A stretch of DNA of 64,000 nt from Alloacidobacterium sp963823845. GTDB lineage: Bacteria; Acidobacteriota; Terriglobia; Terriglobales; Acidobacteriaceae. The first letter of the stretch is position 1, and every line of letters starts with the position of its first letter. The stretch lies in NCBI GenBank assembly GCA_963823845.1, contig CAWGND010000016.1, positions 310,001 through 374,000 on the forward strand, read 5' to 3'. The translations under genes were made by a program, and so were the position numbers. A model generated the notes under the pieces. It did not search any database. It was not told the DNA's origin and saw only the letters and a list, made by a program, of their open reading frames with translations. Below, one piece after another: positions 55,460 through 64,000 of the stretch.

Positions 55460-58354
55460 ATGAAGCGAAGAGATTTGTTGAAGGGTTTGACCATGGCCGC
55501 AGGCGGTGCATTCTGTTCCGGGCCAACATGGAATGTTGCGGTATGTCAGCAGGGAAGTCCAAATCCTCCGAAGCTGGCGACACCTATCCGCGGATTGGCG
55601 CGAACGGACAAGGGACTCCTTCAGCCTCTGCAAATCTCAATTCAGAATAGCGGCGGCAGCGGGGTGGCGGTTACGAAAGTGGACGGCGTGGAGGTCGATC
55701 GTCGCACGGTTCAGAGCGGCCCTAATGCTTTCGAGGTCTACATCAAGCCAGCGTCGAGCACGCACAGCTCTGTCGTTTCAGTTGATGTGAATGGGAGCCA
55801 GCAGTCGGAGACTGTCGAGATAAAGCCGGTTCGGCAAATGCTGATTTATGTTTTGCCGCATTCGCACCACGACCTGGGGTATACCGACCTGCAGGCCAAC
55901 GTTGAAGAACAACAGATGCTCAACATAAAGCAGGGAATTGATCTTGCCCGCAAAACAGCGGACTATCCTGAGGGCTCTCGTTTTGTATGGAATCTCGAAG
56001 TGTTGTGGGGCGCCGATCTGTACATGCAGCGCCGGTCGCAGGAAGAAAAGTCCGAACTTATCGAAGCAATCCGCAAAGGTTGGATTGCGCCCAACGGCTC
56101 CTACGCAAACGAACTGACAGGATTGTGCCGGCCGGAAGAATTGCTGCAACTCTTTCACTACTCCACCGTACTCGGCAAGCAATGCGGAGTGCGCGTGGAC
56201 TCGGCCATGATGAGCGATGTGCCTGGCTTTACCTGGGGAACCGTGACCGCATTTTCGCAGGCCGGCATTCGGTACTTCTCGGCTGCACCAAACTATTTCG
56301 ACCGCATTGGTACATTCATGGTCGCATGGCAGGATAAGCCTTTCTGGTGGATTGGGCCTTCGGGCAAAGATAAAGTGCTGTTCTGGGTGCCGTGGACAGG
56401 CTACGCCATGTCGCACGTTATGAAGGTTGGACCTGACTTCGTCGCAAAGTATCAGGCGCGCATGGATGATGTCCATTACCCGTATGACATCTCTTATATT
56501 CGATGGTCCGGCCATGGCGACAATGCTGTGCCCGATCCGGAGATCAGTGAATTTGTTCGGTCGTGGAACGAGAAGTACGAGTGGCCCCGATTTTCTATCG
56601 CATCTACATCTACAGCCTTCTCGTCCTTTGAGAAACGCTACGGAAGTCAATTGCCTCAATGCCGTGGCGACCTGACACCGTACTGGGAAGACGGAGCTGC
56701 TTCGTCTGCGCTTGAAACCCGGCTCAGTCGCGGAGCTGCTGACCGCATTAGTGAAGCTTTTGCGTTATCAGCAATCAAGGGGCCTTCAGCTTATGTTCCT
56801 GCTGCATACGACGCAGCCTGGCGTGATGTCTTGCTCTATTCGGAACACACCTGGGGAGCATGGTGTAGCGTGTCCGACTCCGAGAGCGACTTCACCAAAA
56901 AGCAATGGGAGGTAAAGCGCGCATTCGCCGTCGATGCGAACAAAGCGTCTGAGGATTTATTGAAAAGCGCACTTGAACAGGGATCGCAATCCAGCGGTGA
57001 GTCTACGATTCAGATACACAATGCTACATCTTGGGACAGAACTGAAATCGTCTACCTCTCCCATGATCTTTCCGTTGCTGGTGACCATGTGACGGACAAC
57101 GCGGGCAAGCCTGTGCCATCGCAACGTCTGTCAAGCGGTGAGCTGGCCGTGTTTGTAACCAACGTGCACGCCTTCGGAGTCGCTAACTATTCCATCTCCG
57201 GCAAAAAGCCACATCATGAAGGCGAGACAGTCACCTTCAAGAATGGCGTGATCGAGAATGGGGTGGTGCGAGCGAAAATTGATCCTGCTACAGGAAACAT
57301 CATCGAGTTAAATCTTCACGGCAATTCTCAGAATCTGGTCGATCGCCTCAAAGGAAACGGTCTCAACGAATATCTGTTTCTCGCGGGAAACGATGTAGAC
57401 CATCTCCAACGAAGCGGACCTGTAAGGATCACCATTGAAGACAACGGTCCGCTCGTTGTCTCGATGAGGATTGAATCTTCCGCGCCAAGCTGCAAAAGCT
57501 TGCTCAGGCGTGTACGCCTGGCTGCCAGCGTGGATCATCTGGAACTGATCAATATCGTTGATAAGGAGCGTGCTCCGCTCAATCCTCATCCCGGTGTGGG
57601 TGGGCAAGGGGATGAATTCGCGCAAAGAGGATCAAAAGAGAGCCTGCAGTTTGCTTTTCCGTTCTCTGTCCCAAGCGGAAAAATGACGATGGACATCCCG
57701 CTGGGGAATATGCAGCCGGAGGTCGATCAACTCCCCGGCTCGTGCAAGAACTGGCTTCCGGTTGGGCGCTGGATCGATGTTTCCAATAACGACTACGGCG
57801 TGACATGGGCCACTTTGGACGCCCCACTTGTGGAAGTGGGAAGCGTGAGTGCAACCATGCTTGGCTCTCAGCGCGATCCGAACGTCTGGCGGAAACACAT
57901 CGAACCGACGCAGGCCTTCTATTCCTGGGTAATGAACAATCACTGGGGAACAAACTACCGCGCTTATCAGGAAGGACCAGTCGAGTTTCGTTACGCATTG
58001 CGTCCTCATCCAGGACACAATGCAGCGGCCGCCAGCCGGTTTGCAATTGGACTCTCTCAGCCACTGCTGGCAACCACTGCATCTGGCCAAAACAATGAGC
58101 CAGGGTTGTTTCTGCGCATTCAACCGGACGATGTGCTGGCACTTACTCTAAAGCCGAGCGATGACTGCAAGGCTTGGATTGTGCGTCTCTTCGGTGCTTC
58201 GGACGAACCTCAGAAAGCCACTCTGACATGGCCTAAGTTGGCAGTTGGCAAAACTTGGCTTAGCAATCTCGCCGAAGAGCAACTGAGTCCAGCACCACAC
58301 GAGGTCCCTGTAGGCGCATGGGAGTTGGTGACACTGAGAATAGACCGAACATAA
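55460..58354 (+). CDS. Tat-exported GH38 alpha-mannosidase
   Basis: A 964-residue glycoside hydrolase family 38 enzyme that removes alpha-linked mannose. The N-terminus MKRRDLLKGLTMAAGG is a twin-arginine signal. A short beta domain precedes the catalytic barrel: zinc ligands H134-S-H136-H137-D138-L-G, nucleophile region MMSDVPGFTWG (D253), WIGPSGKDKVLFWVPWTGYA, and a late zinc-His region in YIRWSGHGDN. The helical linker (DAAWRDVLLYSEHTWGAWCS) and large C-terminal beta-sandwich region are complete, ending LVTLRID. Intact. The ATG follows a TTGAGGTG region. Final enzyme of the mannoside locus. Confidence 0.92.
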   Translation: MKRRDLLKGLTMAAGGAFCSGPTWNVAVCQQGSPNPPKLATPIRGLARTDKGLLQPLQISIQNSGGSGVAVTKVDGVEVDRRTVQSGPNAFEVYIKPASSTHSSVVSVDVNGSQQSETVEIKPVRQMLIYVLPHSHHDLGYTDLQANVEEQQMLNIKQGIDLARKTADYPEGSRFVWNLEVLWGADLYMQRRSQEEKSELIEAIRKGWIAPNGSYANELTGLCRPEELLQLFHYSTVLGKQCGVRVDSAMMSDVPGFTWGTVTAFSQAGIRYFSAAPNYFDRIGTFMVAWQDKPFWWIGPSGKDKVLFWVPWTGYAMSHVMKVGPDFVAKYQARMDDVHYPYDISYIRWSGHGDNAVPDPEISEFVRSWNEKYEWPRFSIASTSTAFSSFEKRYGSQLPQCRGDLTPYWEDGAASSALETRLSRGAADRISEAFALSAIKGPSAYVPAAYDAAWRDVLLYSEHTWGAWCSVSDSESDFTKKQWEVKRAFAVDANKASEDLLKSALEQGSQSSGESTIQIHNATSWDRTEIVYLSHDLSVAGDHVTDNAGKPVPSQRLSSGELAVFVTNVHAFGVANYSISGKKPHHEGETVTFKNGVIENGVVRAKIDPATGNIIELNLHGNSQNLVDRLKGNGLNEYLFLAGNDVDHLQRSGPVRITIEDNGPLVVSMRIESSAPSCKSLLRRVRLAASVDHLELINIVDKERAPLNPHPGVGGQGDEFAQRGSKESLQFAFPFSVPSGKMTMDIPLGNMQPEVDQLPGSCKNWLPVGRWIDVSNNDYGVTWATLDAPLVEVGSVSATMLGSQRDPNVWRKHIEPTQAFYSWVMNNHWGTNYRAYQEGPVEFRYALRPHPGHNAAAASRFAIGLSQPLLATTASGQNNEPGLFLRIQPDDVLALTLKPSDDCKAWIVRLFGASDEPQKATLTWPKLAVGKTWLSNLAEEQLSPAPHEVPVGAWELVTLRIDRT

Positions 58355-58535
58355 ATGAATTGGAGCGATGAAGAATTCAGCGTAATGAAGATGAGCCTAT
58401 GCCGCAATACAAGCAGGTCTTTGCGTCTTCCGTAGGGAAGGTCGTGGGCATTACAACCTCCTACTTCAACTCGCAAGACGTCTTGGATGATCAGCACTTG
58501 CAAACCGCCGGAGATCGCGTGTCGGAATCAAAACT
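58355..58535. other. Short stretch after the mannosidase gene
   Basis: A 46-codon open frame (58399-58539, plus: MPQYKQVFASSVGKVVGITT) follows the mannosidase without a clear ribosome-binding site. I cannot tell whether it is a gene. Confidence 0.3.
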
Positions 58536-58706
58536 CTAGATCCTATCCGCTTGGTCGTCAGGAGTTGTTCGCGATGAGAAATCGATCGCTGTCTCACTGA
58601 TCGACAACAACGCGGCCGCCTCCCGGCGGCTTACGAGGAATTTGTCATCCATTTTCAGAGATTGCTTCTCTGAATTGCTGGTAGGAGATTCGGACATTTC
58701 GCTCAT
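58536..58706 (-). CDS. Short excisionase-like helix-turn-helix protein, possibly truncated
   Basis: A 56-residue frame: an acidic start (MSEMSESPTSNSEKQSLKMD), then DKFLVSRREAAALLSISETA, the MerR/excisionase-type winged helix-turn-helix, ending DFSSRTTPDDQADRI. In full-length relatives the wing (LRRRI/V-KIGR) follows; here it is replaced, so it is likely truncated. No integrase is next to it. Confidence 0.45.
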   Translation of the reverse strand: MSEMSESPTSNSEKQSLKMDDKFLVSRREAAALLSISETAIDFSSRTTPDDQADRI

Positions 58707-58847
58707 TACACTCTCCAATCTCGAGTCACGGCAATGATGGTTAGTCTTGCAGTCTCGCGTCCAATGAAAGTTAGGGAGAGCATTATTCATTCCAGGAATG
58801 ATGAGGTAATTTTGATCGTCTTATTGCGCTCATAACTGGCTCGGGGC

Positions 58848-58972
58848 CAAGGAGCATGAGATGCACCATCGTGGCCAGCTGATGCTCATCGAGCGGAAGC
58901 TCGGCATTGTGCCCCACCTTACCCGCCAGGCCGAGGAACGCATGGCGAGTATGGCGGCAGCAAAACACTAAG
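58848..58972 (+). pseudogene. C-terminal fragment of a DinB-family protein
   Basis: The frame reads EHEMHHRGQLMLIERKLGIV, then PHLTRQAEERMASMAAAKH and stop. H-x-x-H-R-G-Q-L is the last metal-binding motif of DinB four-helix proteins. The first three helices are absent. Confidence 0.6.
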
Positions 58973-59599
58973 CCTCAAGGCGGGCTGCGCTATTAAGCGC
59001 TGAGGCCGCGGAACTGTCAACCTATCGACACGCTTACGGCGCTCTCATTTGTCTCATCTGCCGGTGCCGTTGGCTTACCGCCTGTGTGGAACTGTCCGAG
59101 GAGCAGTGCAGCTTCTTTGGAATTGAGTTCACCGGACCAGACACAACGTAGACGATGGTCTTACGTTACCGTGACAACTTCGACATTCCGAACGGCTATC
59201 CTCGTGTCTGAGTGATGGCAGGTTACTCCCTGATGAAAGAACGAGTAGATTTCCTTGAAGAAAACTTGCGGCTAATGCGAATTACAGACGACCGTCTTAC
59301 AACTACCACGTATAACGATCCCCCGGTTTCCCTTCTGCGAACGAATCTCATCCTCCCCGGGCTCGCTTCGCCCGTCAATCCCTTATCCGTGACTTTTTCA
59401 GCTACTCGTTTCTTTGCCGAAGACTGCGGAATACTCACTATCTGGACTAACTAGTGGCATGTCGCAGAGAGATCGTTACTGCGGATGCGGTGAGAAGGGT
59501 CGGAGTACTTCCAGTTGATAGGCTGAGCATTGGCTGAGTAAGCGTTGATGTAGCGGCGCAGCTTGCGGGCCAGATCGGGCACGGAGGTAAAGACGCCGC
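58973..59599. other. Stretch with no recognisable gene
   Basis: About 630 bases with scattered short frames on both strands (longest plus frame 59212-59454), none with family character. Probably eroded DNA between two gene fragments. Confidence 0.45.
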
Positions 59600-59917
59600 G
59601 GGCGAAGTCCGGACACATCGACGCACTTCTGGATTTCTTCGGCGGCGGATACGTTGCCATGGTGATCGAAGAGCTGGGGCTCCCGAAAAGAAAAGGTCAA
59701 TACCATTGCGGATTTCGGGGCCGTGAAGCAATTCGGCGTCCAGTCGAAAGGCGGCACGGATGCGACCGCGGCGGTGCTCGGCGAGCTCGCCGGTCTCATC
59801 GCAAAGGGCGAGCTGGAAGTGCCGATTGCCGGAGTCTTCAAACTTGGCGACGTGCGCGATGCGTTCCGGCAGCTCGAATTGCGCCACACGCGCGGCAAGC
59901 TGGTGCTGAAACCGTGA
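59600..59917 (+). pseudogene. C-terminal fragment of a zinc-type alcohol dehydrogenase/quinone oxidoreductase
   Basis: One frame gives IDALLDFFGGGYVAMVIEEL; after a shift near 59695 a second gives VNTIADFGAVKQFGVQSKGG, LGELAGLIAKGELEVPIAGV, FKLGDVRDAFRQLELRHTRG and KLVLKP, then stop. This is the Rossmann-domain end of a medium-chain dehydrogenase. The N-terminal GroES-like part is missing. Confidence 0.7.
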
Positions 59918-59966
59918 GCGTTGGTGGCGCCCGCTGGGCGGTCACAGGTTAGAGGCCGGGCTCATG

Positions 59967-60674
59967 CTACATCGTGCTGTGGAGTACGAAGGACGCGGCC
60001 AAAGCCCTGATGTCTTTGTTCTCGAAAATCACGCTTGGCCTGGTGTCTGATCCCAGGACGACATTGACCATAGCGTGAGCCAAGTCATCGGCCCGAATCA
60101 CCTGGTTGGGGAACAGCACCCGAAACACCGGATAAACGCTGCGCAGCAGTCGGTAGCTGAAATTTGGTTCCTTCCGCGGCTCAACGGGATAGATGTACGC
60201 CGGCCGAAAGATGTAAACGCGGGGGAACCCGGCCGCGAGTAGGGCTTTCTCGGCTTCTCCCTTGTAGCGTGCGAAGGCCATCCGGCTTTTCCCTGTCGGG
60301 TCGGCGCCCTTACCGCTTAGGAAAGAGAACGCGGCGTCGGGGCTGCTGTCGCGGAGAACCCGCGCGAACTCGACCGTGTAGCCCGCGGTAATTTTGCGGA
60401 GATCGGAATCCGACACCGCCCCGGTATAGGTGCCGAGGCAAAAGACCGCTGCATCCTGGCCCGAGAGCGCCTCGGCAAGCGCGGAGCAGTCCGCGAAATC
60501 CTGATGGAGAACTTCCTTCAGCTGGGGATGCGCGATGCCGAGCTTCCTGCGTCCGATCGCCGTTACGTTTCCGACGGCCGGATTATCGAGCGCGTAGCGA
60601 AGGGTATACCCGCCAACCATTCCACTCGCGCCTACAATGACAAGCCGTGTCTGGCCCGCCGCCGAAGTATTCAT
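59967..60674 (-). CDS. NAD(P)-binding atypical SDR (HTATIP2-like)
   Basis: A 235-residue Rossmann protein. The nucleotide-binding loop is LVIVGASGMVGGYTLRYAL (about residues 11-29); DAAVFCLGTYTGAVSDSDLR follows, then SFLSGKGADPTGKSRMAFAR with the Y-x-x-x-K-type YKGEAEKAL, and FRPAYIYPVEPRKEP. Members are oxidoreductase-like or regulatory proteins. The ATG at 60674 starts MNTSAAG. Downstream of the SnoaL-like gene with a 55-base gap, same strand; both diverge from a TetR gene. Confidence 0.85.
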   Translation of the reverse strand: MNTSAAGQTRLVIVGASGMVGGYTLRYALDNPAVGNVTAIGRRKLGIAHPQLKEVLHQDFADCSALAEALSGQDAAVFCLGTYTGAVSDSDLRKITAGYTVEFARVLRDSSPDAAFSFLSGKGADPTGKSRMAFARYKGEAEKALLAAGFPRVYIFRPAYIYPVEPRKEPNFSYRLLRSVYPVFRVLFPNQVIRADDLAHAMVNVVLGSDTRPSVIFENKDIRALAASFVLHSTM

Positions 60675-60729
60675 CCATGCCCCCCGAAATTTCGCAAAGG
60701 TCTGCGTTGAAACCACGGACTGGTTGGAT

Positions 60730-61194
60730 CTATGACAGCGGGCGTTCGTCCCCCCAATCGACGTAGAGCAGGCGCTCCGCAAAGAACCACGCGCCATCTG
60801 TCTTTACGAATGTGTCGTAATAGCGGAGGGAGGCGACCATCAGGCGCCGCTTTCCATCGGCGACCGTTACGTGGTGCGCCAGGCAGTAGGCCTCCCCCGA
60901 GGCCCGATCGGCCGTCAGGGTAATGATCGTGCTCTGTCCGACGAAATGCGTGGTCGCGTCGTACTTGTTCAGGTCCAAGAATACCGGAGCGAGCACCTCG
61001 CGCGAGTGCAAGTCCATCGAGGGTGTTGGATCTTTGGCGTTCATGAACACCACGAAATGGGTGTCGGTGGTAAAGAGAGCCATCTGCCCCCTCGCATCAC
61101 GTCGGTCGGCGCAGTGCGCGTAGGCCTCGACGAGTTCCCGGATAGCGAGGCGGTCAGCGGCTTCTTCGGGAGAAATCACAGTATGAATGCTCAT
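60730..61194 (-). CDS. SnoaL-like (NTF2-fold) protein
   Basis: A 154-residue protein of the SnoaL/NTF2 fold. The N-terminal helix is RLAIRELVEAYAHCADRRDA, then QMALFTTDTHFVVFM, and a beta-sheet half (GEAYCLAHHVTVADGKRRLM, SLRYYDTFVKTDGAWFFAER). The pocket-forming Y, D and H residues (YAHCADRRD, CLAHHV) match SnoaL_4-type isomerase/dehydratase-like proteins. Substrate unknown. The ATG at 61194 lies next to the operator-rich intergenic region, so it is probably the first gene of a two-gene operon controlled by the divergent TetR protein. Confidence 0.85.
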   Translation of the reverse strand: MSIHTVISPEEAADRLAIRELVEAYAHCADRRDARGQMALFTTDTHFVVFMNAKDPTPSMDLHSREVLAPVFLDLNKYDATTHFVGQSTIITLTADRASGEAYCLAHHVTVADGKRRLMVASLRYYDTFVKTDGAWFFAERLLYVDWGDERPLS

Positions 61195-61237
61195 GTCGTT
61201 TCCTTTGCGGCCGGGAGAGTCTGACAGATATAAATAC

Positions 61238-61293
61238 GTCATGACATTTTTAGTCTGAGCGTCATAATAACCATATTGACATCAAGAGTCAAT
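61238..61293. promoter_or_regulatory. Divergent operator region for the second TetR protein
   Basis: The 115-base gap contains GTCATGAC (61238-61245, perfect palindrome) and ATTGAC-N7-GTCAAT (61275-61293, perfect inverted repeat). TTGACA in the latter could also serve as a -35 element for the TetR gene. Repeated TGAC half-sites suggest the TetR binding motif. Confidence 0.55.
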
Positions 61294-61309
61294 CTGTCAT
61301 CATTTCCTG

Positions 61310-61900
61310 ATGGGCGGGAAATCTTCCACAGCGGCGTCAGCACGGCGGCAACACGTAATTAAAGTCGCGATCAGCGTGTTTCTCCGTTATGGCTACGCGC
61401 GCACAACCCTGGCCGATATCGCAAAAGCGGCGGGTCTGGCGCGCACCGCGCTGTATCTGGTGTTTTCCGACAAGGAGGCGATCTTCAGCGCGGTCGTGGA
61501 AACGATGGTGGCAGAGAAGCTGTCCGACATTCGGCGCAGCCTGCCCGAAAAATCCAGCTTCGAAGCCAAACTCCGTTTCGCCTGCGAATCCTGGGGGGCG
61601 GAAGGGTTCGAATTGGTGCAGGCTCATCCAGATGCAAGGGACATGTTCGATCTAGGCTTCGCGTCGGTTTGCGGAGGTTATTCTGCGTTTGAAGAACTTC
61701 TGGTCGAGATCATCAAGGATCCCCTACGTGAGTCAGGTCTCAGAGTCCAGGCCAAGGAGCTGGCCCATGCTATTGCATTCGCCATCAAGGGCTTCAAAGA
61801 CATCGCTCGCGATGGCAGGGAAATACGCCGAATGATTGGAGTAGAAGTGATTCTCATCGCGGCGGCGCTTCGCCCATCAACTAAAAAACGCAAGGAATAG
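61310..61900 (+). CDS. TetR family repressor (AefR-like)
   Basis: A 196-residue regulator. The helix-turn-helix is at about residues 13-60 (AISVFLRYGYARTTLADIAK, AAGLARTALYLVFSDKEAIF). The C-terminal half is a ligand-binding helical bundle with ARDMFDLGFASV and FAIKGFKDIARD. Divergent from the SnoaL-like/NAD(P)-binding operon with two palindromes between them, so these genes are the likely regulon. Intact. Confidence 0.9.
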   Translation: MGGKSSTAASARRQHVIKVAISVFLRYGYARTTLADIAKAAGLARTALYLVFSDKEAIFSAVVETMVAEKLSDIRRSLPEKSSFEAKLRFACESWGAEGFELVQAHPDARDMFDLGFASVCGGYSAFEELLVEIIKDPLRESGLRVQAKELAHAIAFAIKGFKDIARDGREIRRMIGVEVILIAAALRPSTKKRKE

Positions 61901-62011
61901 GGACGGATGTGCAGATGGCAGCAACTCTGCCACCGCCCTGGGCGCAACCCTGCTCTTGGCTTTTGACTCCCCGCCGCGCTTCCATGCATTACGTGATAAA
62001 CCGGATTATCA

Positions 62012-62898
62012 GTGCGCCGTGAAAGGCGCTGGTCAACAGTGGGTGAAATTCCCACCCGGGAACTGGTTCGCTCCACCCGGTAGCAATCGGAGCAGTCGTG
62101 GAGGCAACGAAGCGGCTGGAGCCTCCGGTGTAGAGGGTCGCTCAGGCGACTTGGCGAGCATGCAGGCCGTAATTGAGTAAATGCCGTGCAGGCCTCGAAA
62201 AGGTTAATGCAGGGGCCGACCCTCCTGGTATATGGGGAAGGCCGAAGTCGATGCAACAGTACGAGCGAACAGGTTCATCGACCCTGCCGGGGTAGTGGCA
62301 ACAGCATGCATGCATAGGGGACCAGACGCAACACGGGAAGCCCAAGCGGTGATCAGCAATTGGGATCAACTGGTTGCTCGTGAGAGCTAGGCCGGGCCGT
62401 TTGGGTGGCGGATGGGCGCGTAGTACCGATGATAACGAGTAACGTCGGAGGAGGGAAGGCGCCTTAGTTGGAAGATAAACGCAAGAAGTGACGAAGGAGG
62501 AGGGATTGACGATAAGTCTAGCAACCCCAGAAAGCATTCAGAAGTTACAGACAGCGTTGCACGACAAAGCGAAGAAATCGCCTGACTTTCGTTTCTACTC
62601 GCTTTACGACAAGGTGTACCGCAAGGACGTTCTGGCCTATGCCTACGCATGCTGCAAAGCCAATGGCGGCGTAGCAGGAGTGGACAATCAGACGTTCGAG
62701 GACATCGAAGCGTATGGAGCAGAGCGATGGTTGCACGAACTGATGCAGGAGCTGAAAGATCGAACCTATCAACCACTTCCTGTGCGGCGGGTCTACATCC
62801 CGAAGCCAGGAAGCAGTAAGCAGCGTCCGTTAGGAATTCCCGCGATCAGAGAACGAGTGGTAATGATAGCGGCGGTTTTGGTCCTCGACCCCATCTTC
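62012..62898 (+). mobile_element. Group II intron 1 (5' part, interrupted)
   Basis: Begins with GTGCGCCGTGAAAGG at 62012 (group II 5' GUGYG rule) and shows domain-I-like elements such as GTGGGTGAAATTCCCAC. About 475 bases of RNA domains precede the maturase frame at 62488. The maturase sequence breaks at about 62898, where another intron-like sequence starts. The 3' half must lie beyond the window if still present. Confidence 0.7.
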
Positions 62899-62934
62899 GT
62901 CGCGTTGGGAAAAGCTCGGAGGAGGGGGAACTGA
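62488..62934 (+). pseudogene. Group II intron reverse transcriptase/maturase, N-terminal part only
   Basis: Starts at GTG 62488. Contains FYSLYDKVYRKDVLAYAYAC (RT0), NGGVAGVDNQTFEDIEAYG, VRRVYIPKPGSSKQRPLGIP (RT1) and RERVVMIAAVLVLDPIF (RT2). After DPIF the frame runs into unrelated VALGKARRRGN and stops at 62934. The Y-x-D-D active site, thumb and maturase domains are missing, so the local product cannot be active. Confidence 0.85.
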
Positions 62935-64000
62935 TAATAAGACAGTGAAACCTCTTGATCCAGCCTAGCGGGTGCAAATCCCGTCTGATCAAAGTCGAGC
63001 AAGACAGGTCAGTAGCGAGTGTTGCCATTCACTGGGTGACTGGTGGGTGCGAAGCGTACACAGTGAGGAAGCAGGCCGTGAGGGTTCAACACCGAAATCG
63101 GTTCACAGTTCCGATGCCGACGTTTTCGAAGAGGCGGAAGGCAGCATTCAGCAGCAACCGCTATTGCGAGGTTGTGCTGGGATCGGCGGTGTCTTTAGCC
63201 CGGGGCATGTTTCCAAAGAGGTTGGCCGGGAACCCAAGAGAGCTCCCCATCCTCTCCCACACCAGGAGGAACGCCCTTTGGATCGGGTCGGGAGATACGT
63301 GCAACCAAGGGTAGACCGAAGGAAGCACGGAAGGATGGTTGAGCAGTCTTACAACCCCATAGTACCGGTGAAGGTGGGGAACCGCAGGGCTTCCGCAAGG
63401 AGCGGCCACGGGACCCACTGGAGGGAAGGGGGGAGCAAGCGTACGAATCTGTTGAAAGGAGACATAGTCGAGACTCAGAACTCGAATCGTTATGTGCACA
63501 GACATCGACAGAATAGCCGAACTCGCCAAGGAAGATCCGAAGCGACAGTTCTACTCCATCGCTCACCTGATTACAGTGGAGAAGTTGTATGAGGCATTTC
63601 GAAGTCTACGAAAGAATGCCAGCGCCGGGATCGACGGGGTCACGTATCTGGAGTACGAGATCAACGCCGAGGAGAACGTCCGCCAGTTGCATCGGCGGCT
63701 CGTGACAGGCAAGTACCAGGTACAACCGCTGCGCCGAGTCTATATCCCCAAGGAGAACGGGAAACAGAGGCCAATCTCGATTCCCAGCCTTGAGGACAAG
63801 ATCGTGCAGAAAGTGGTGGTTGATCTGATGAATGCCATCTACGAGCAGGATTTTCTCGATTGCTCGTACGGGTTTAGGCCCGGACGCAGTCAACATCAGG
63901 CTCTGGACGAAGTGAGACGGGTGATCTGCACCCGGCCCACGGGATGGATTCTGGAGATAGACATCAGCTCATACTTCGACAAAATTGTTAGGGGCATCCT
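62899..64000 (+). mobile_element. Group II intron 2, inserted within intron 1 (partial, runs off window)
   Basis: Sequence from GTCGCGTTGGGAAAAGCTCG at 62899 departs from the intron-1 maturase. It includes GCGGGTGCAAATCCCG, analogous to the GGGTGAAATTCCC element of intron 1, followed by about 450 bases of structured non-coding RNA domains and a second, different maturase gene. The exact 5' end is inferred from where intron-1 coding sequence is lost. Confidence 0.65.
63492..64000 (+). CDS. ltrA: Group II intron reverse transcriptase/maturase (partial at the 3' end)
   Basis: The frame starts at ATG 63492 and stays open to the window edge (169 residues). It has QFYSIAHLITVEKLYEAFRS (RT0), NASAGIDGVTYLEYE, LRRVYIPKENGKQRPISIPS (RT1), LEDKIVQKVVVDLMNAIYEQ (RT2), SYGFRPGRSQHQALDEV (RT3) and the start of RT4, WILEIDISSYFDKI, with the first catalytic Asp. 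The Y-x-D-D box lies outside. It differs clearly from the truncated maturase at 62488, so this is a second intron lineage rather than a duplication. Reverse transcribes and assists splicing of its host intron. Confidence 0.9.
   Translation, partial: MCTDIDRIAELAKEDPKRQFYSIAHLITVEKLYEAFRSLRKNASAGIDGVTYLEYEINAEENVRQLHRRLVTGKYQVQPLRRVYIPKENGKQRPISIPSLEDKIVQKVVVDLMNAIYEQDFLDCSYGFRPGRSQHQALDEVRRVICTRPTGWILEIDISSYFDKIVRGI

Overview
The window is bacterial DNA of moderately high GC. The families present suggest an Acidobacteriota member of the Terriglobia/Acidobacteriaceae type: a very large Oar-like TonB-dependent receptor with an N-terminal carboxypeptidase-regulatory-like domain, a winged-helix protein fused to TPR repeats, an acidobacterial VWFA-related protein, PQQ-propeller/DUF11 proteins, a BlaI/M56 pair, and many secreted glycan-active or hypothetical proteins. 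This taxonomic call is an inference from gene families; no rRNA gene is present.

Layout. Positions 1-2529 look like ordinary chromosome: the end of a membrane protein, an ATP-grasp ligase and galT. At 2551-2600 lies only the 3' half of a tRNA-Lys gene (minus strand), followed by a complete tyrosine integrase, which marks the end of an integrated element. No second tRNA-Lys copy is visible, so most of the window may lie inside a large genomic island. From 4.2 to 36 kb the sequence is a patchwork of small functional modules (TetR/NAD(P)H-binding pair, cupin genes, Gdx/SugE-type SMR exporter, winged-helix-TPR regulator, BlaI-M56-amidohydrolase-hydrolase cluster, methyltransferase, DUF2971, SYLF-domain protein) among many decayed genes. 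The decayed genes include a GH5-like cellulase, DUF481, a GH63-like glucosidase with one frameshift, a kinase-TPR tail, GNAT, alpha/beta hydrolase, three PQQ/DUF11 paralogues, resolvases and a VWFA-like protein. Mobile DNA includes an intact IS110, an intact two-gene IS91-like unit, two IS30 remnants, MITE-like and palindromic repeats, and at the right end two group II introns that appear nested.

The most coherent functional region is 42.3-58.4 kb, which I read as a mannoside-utilisation locus: a DeoR regulator coupled to a sugar-porter MFS gene, two tandem cupin-type phosphoglucose isomerases, a class I mannose-6-phosphate isomerase with an unusual N-terminal extension, a ROK sugar kinase, a TonB-dependent receptor, a small secreted beta-sandwich protein, an SMP-30-like protein and a Tat-exported GH38 alpha-mannosidase. 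Inferred flow: glycan binding and uptake through the receptor, mannose release by GH38, import by the MFS porter, phosphorylation by the ROK kinase, then ManA and Pgi into glycolysis.

The right end (58.5-64 kb) has a DinB tail, a dehydrogenase tail, a divergent TetR / SnoaL-like / NAD(P)-binding module with a clear inverted-repeat operator candidate, then the introns; the second intron's reverse transcriptase runs off the window.
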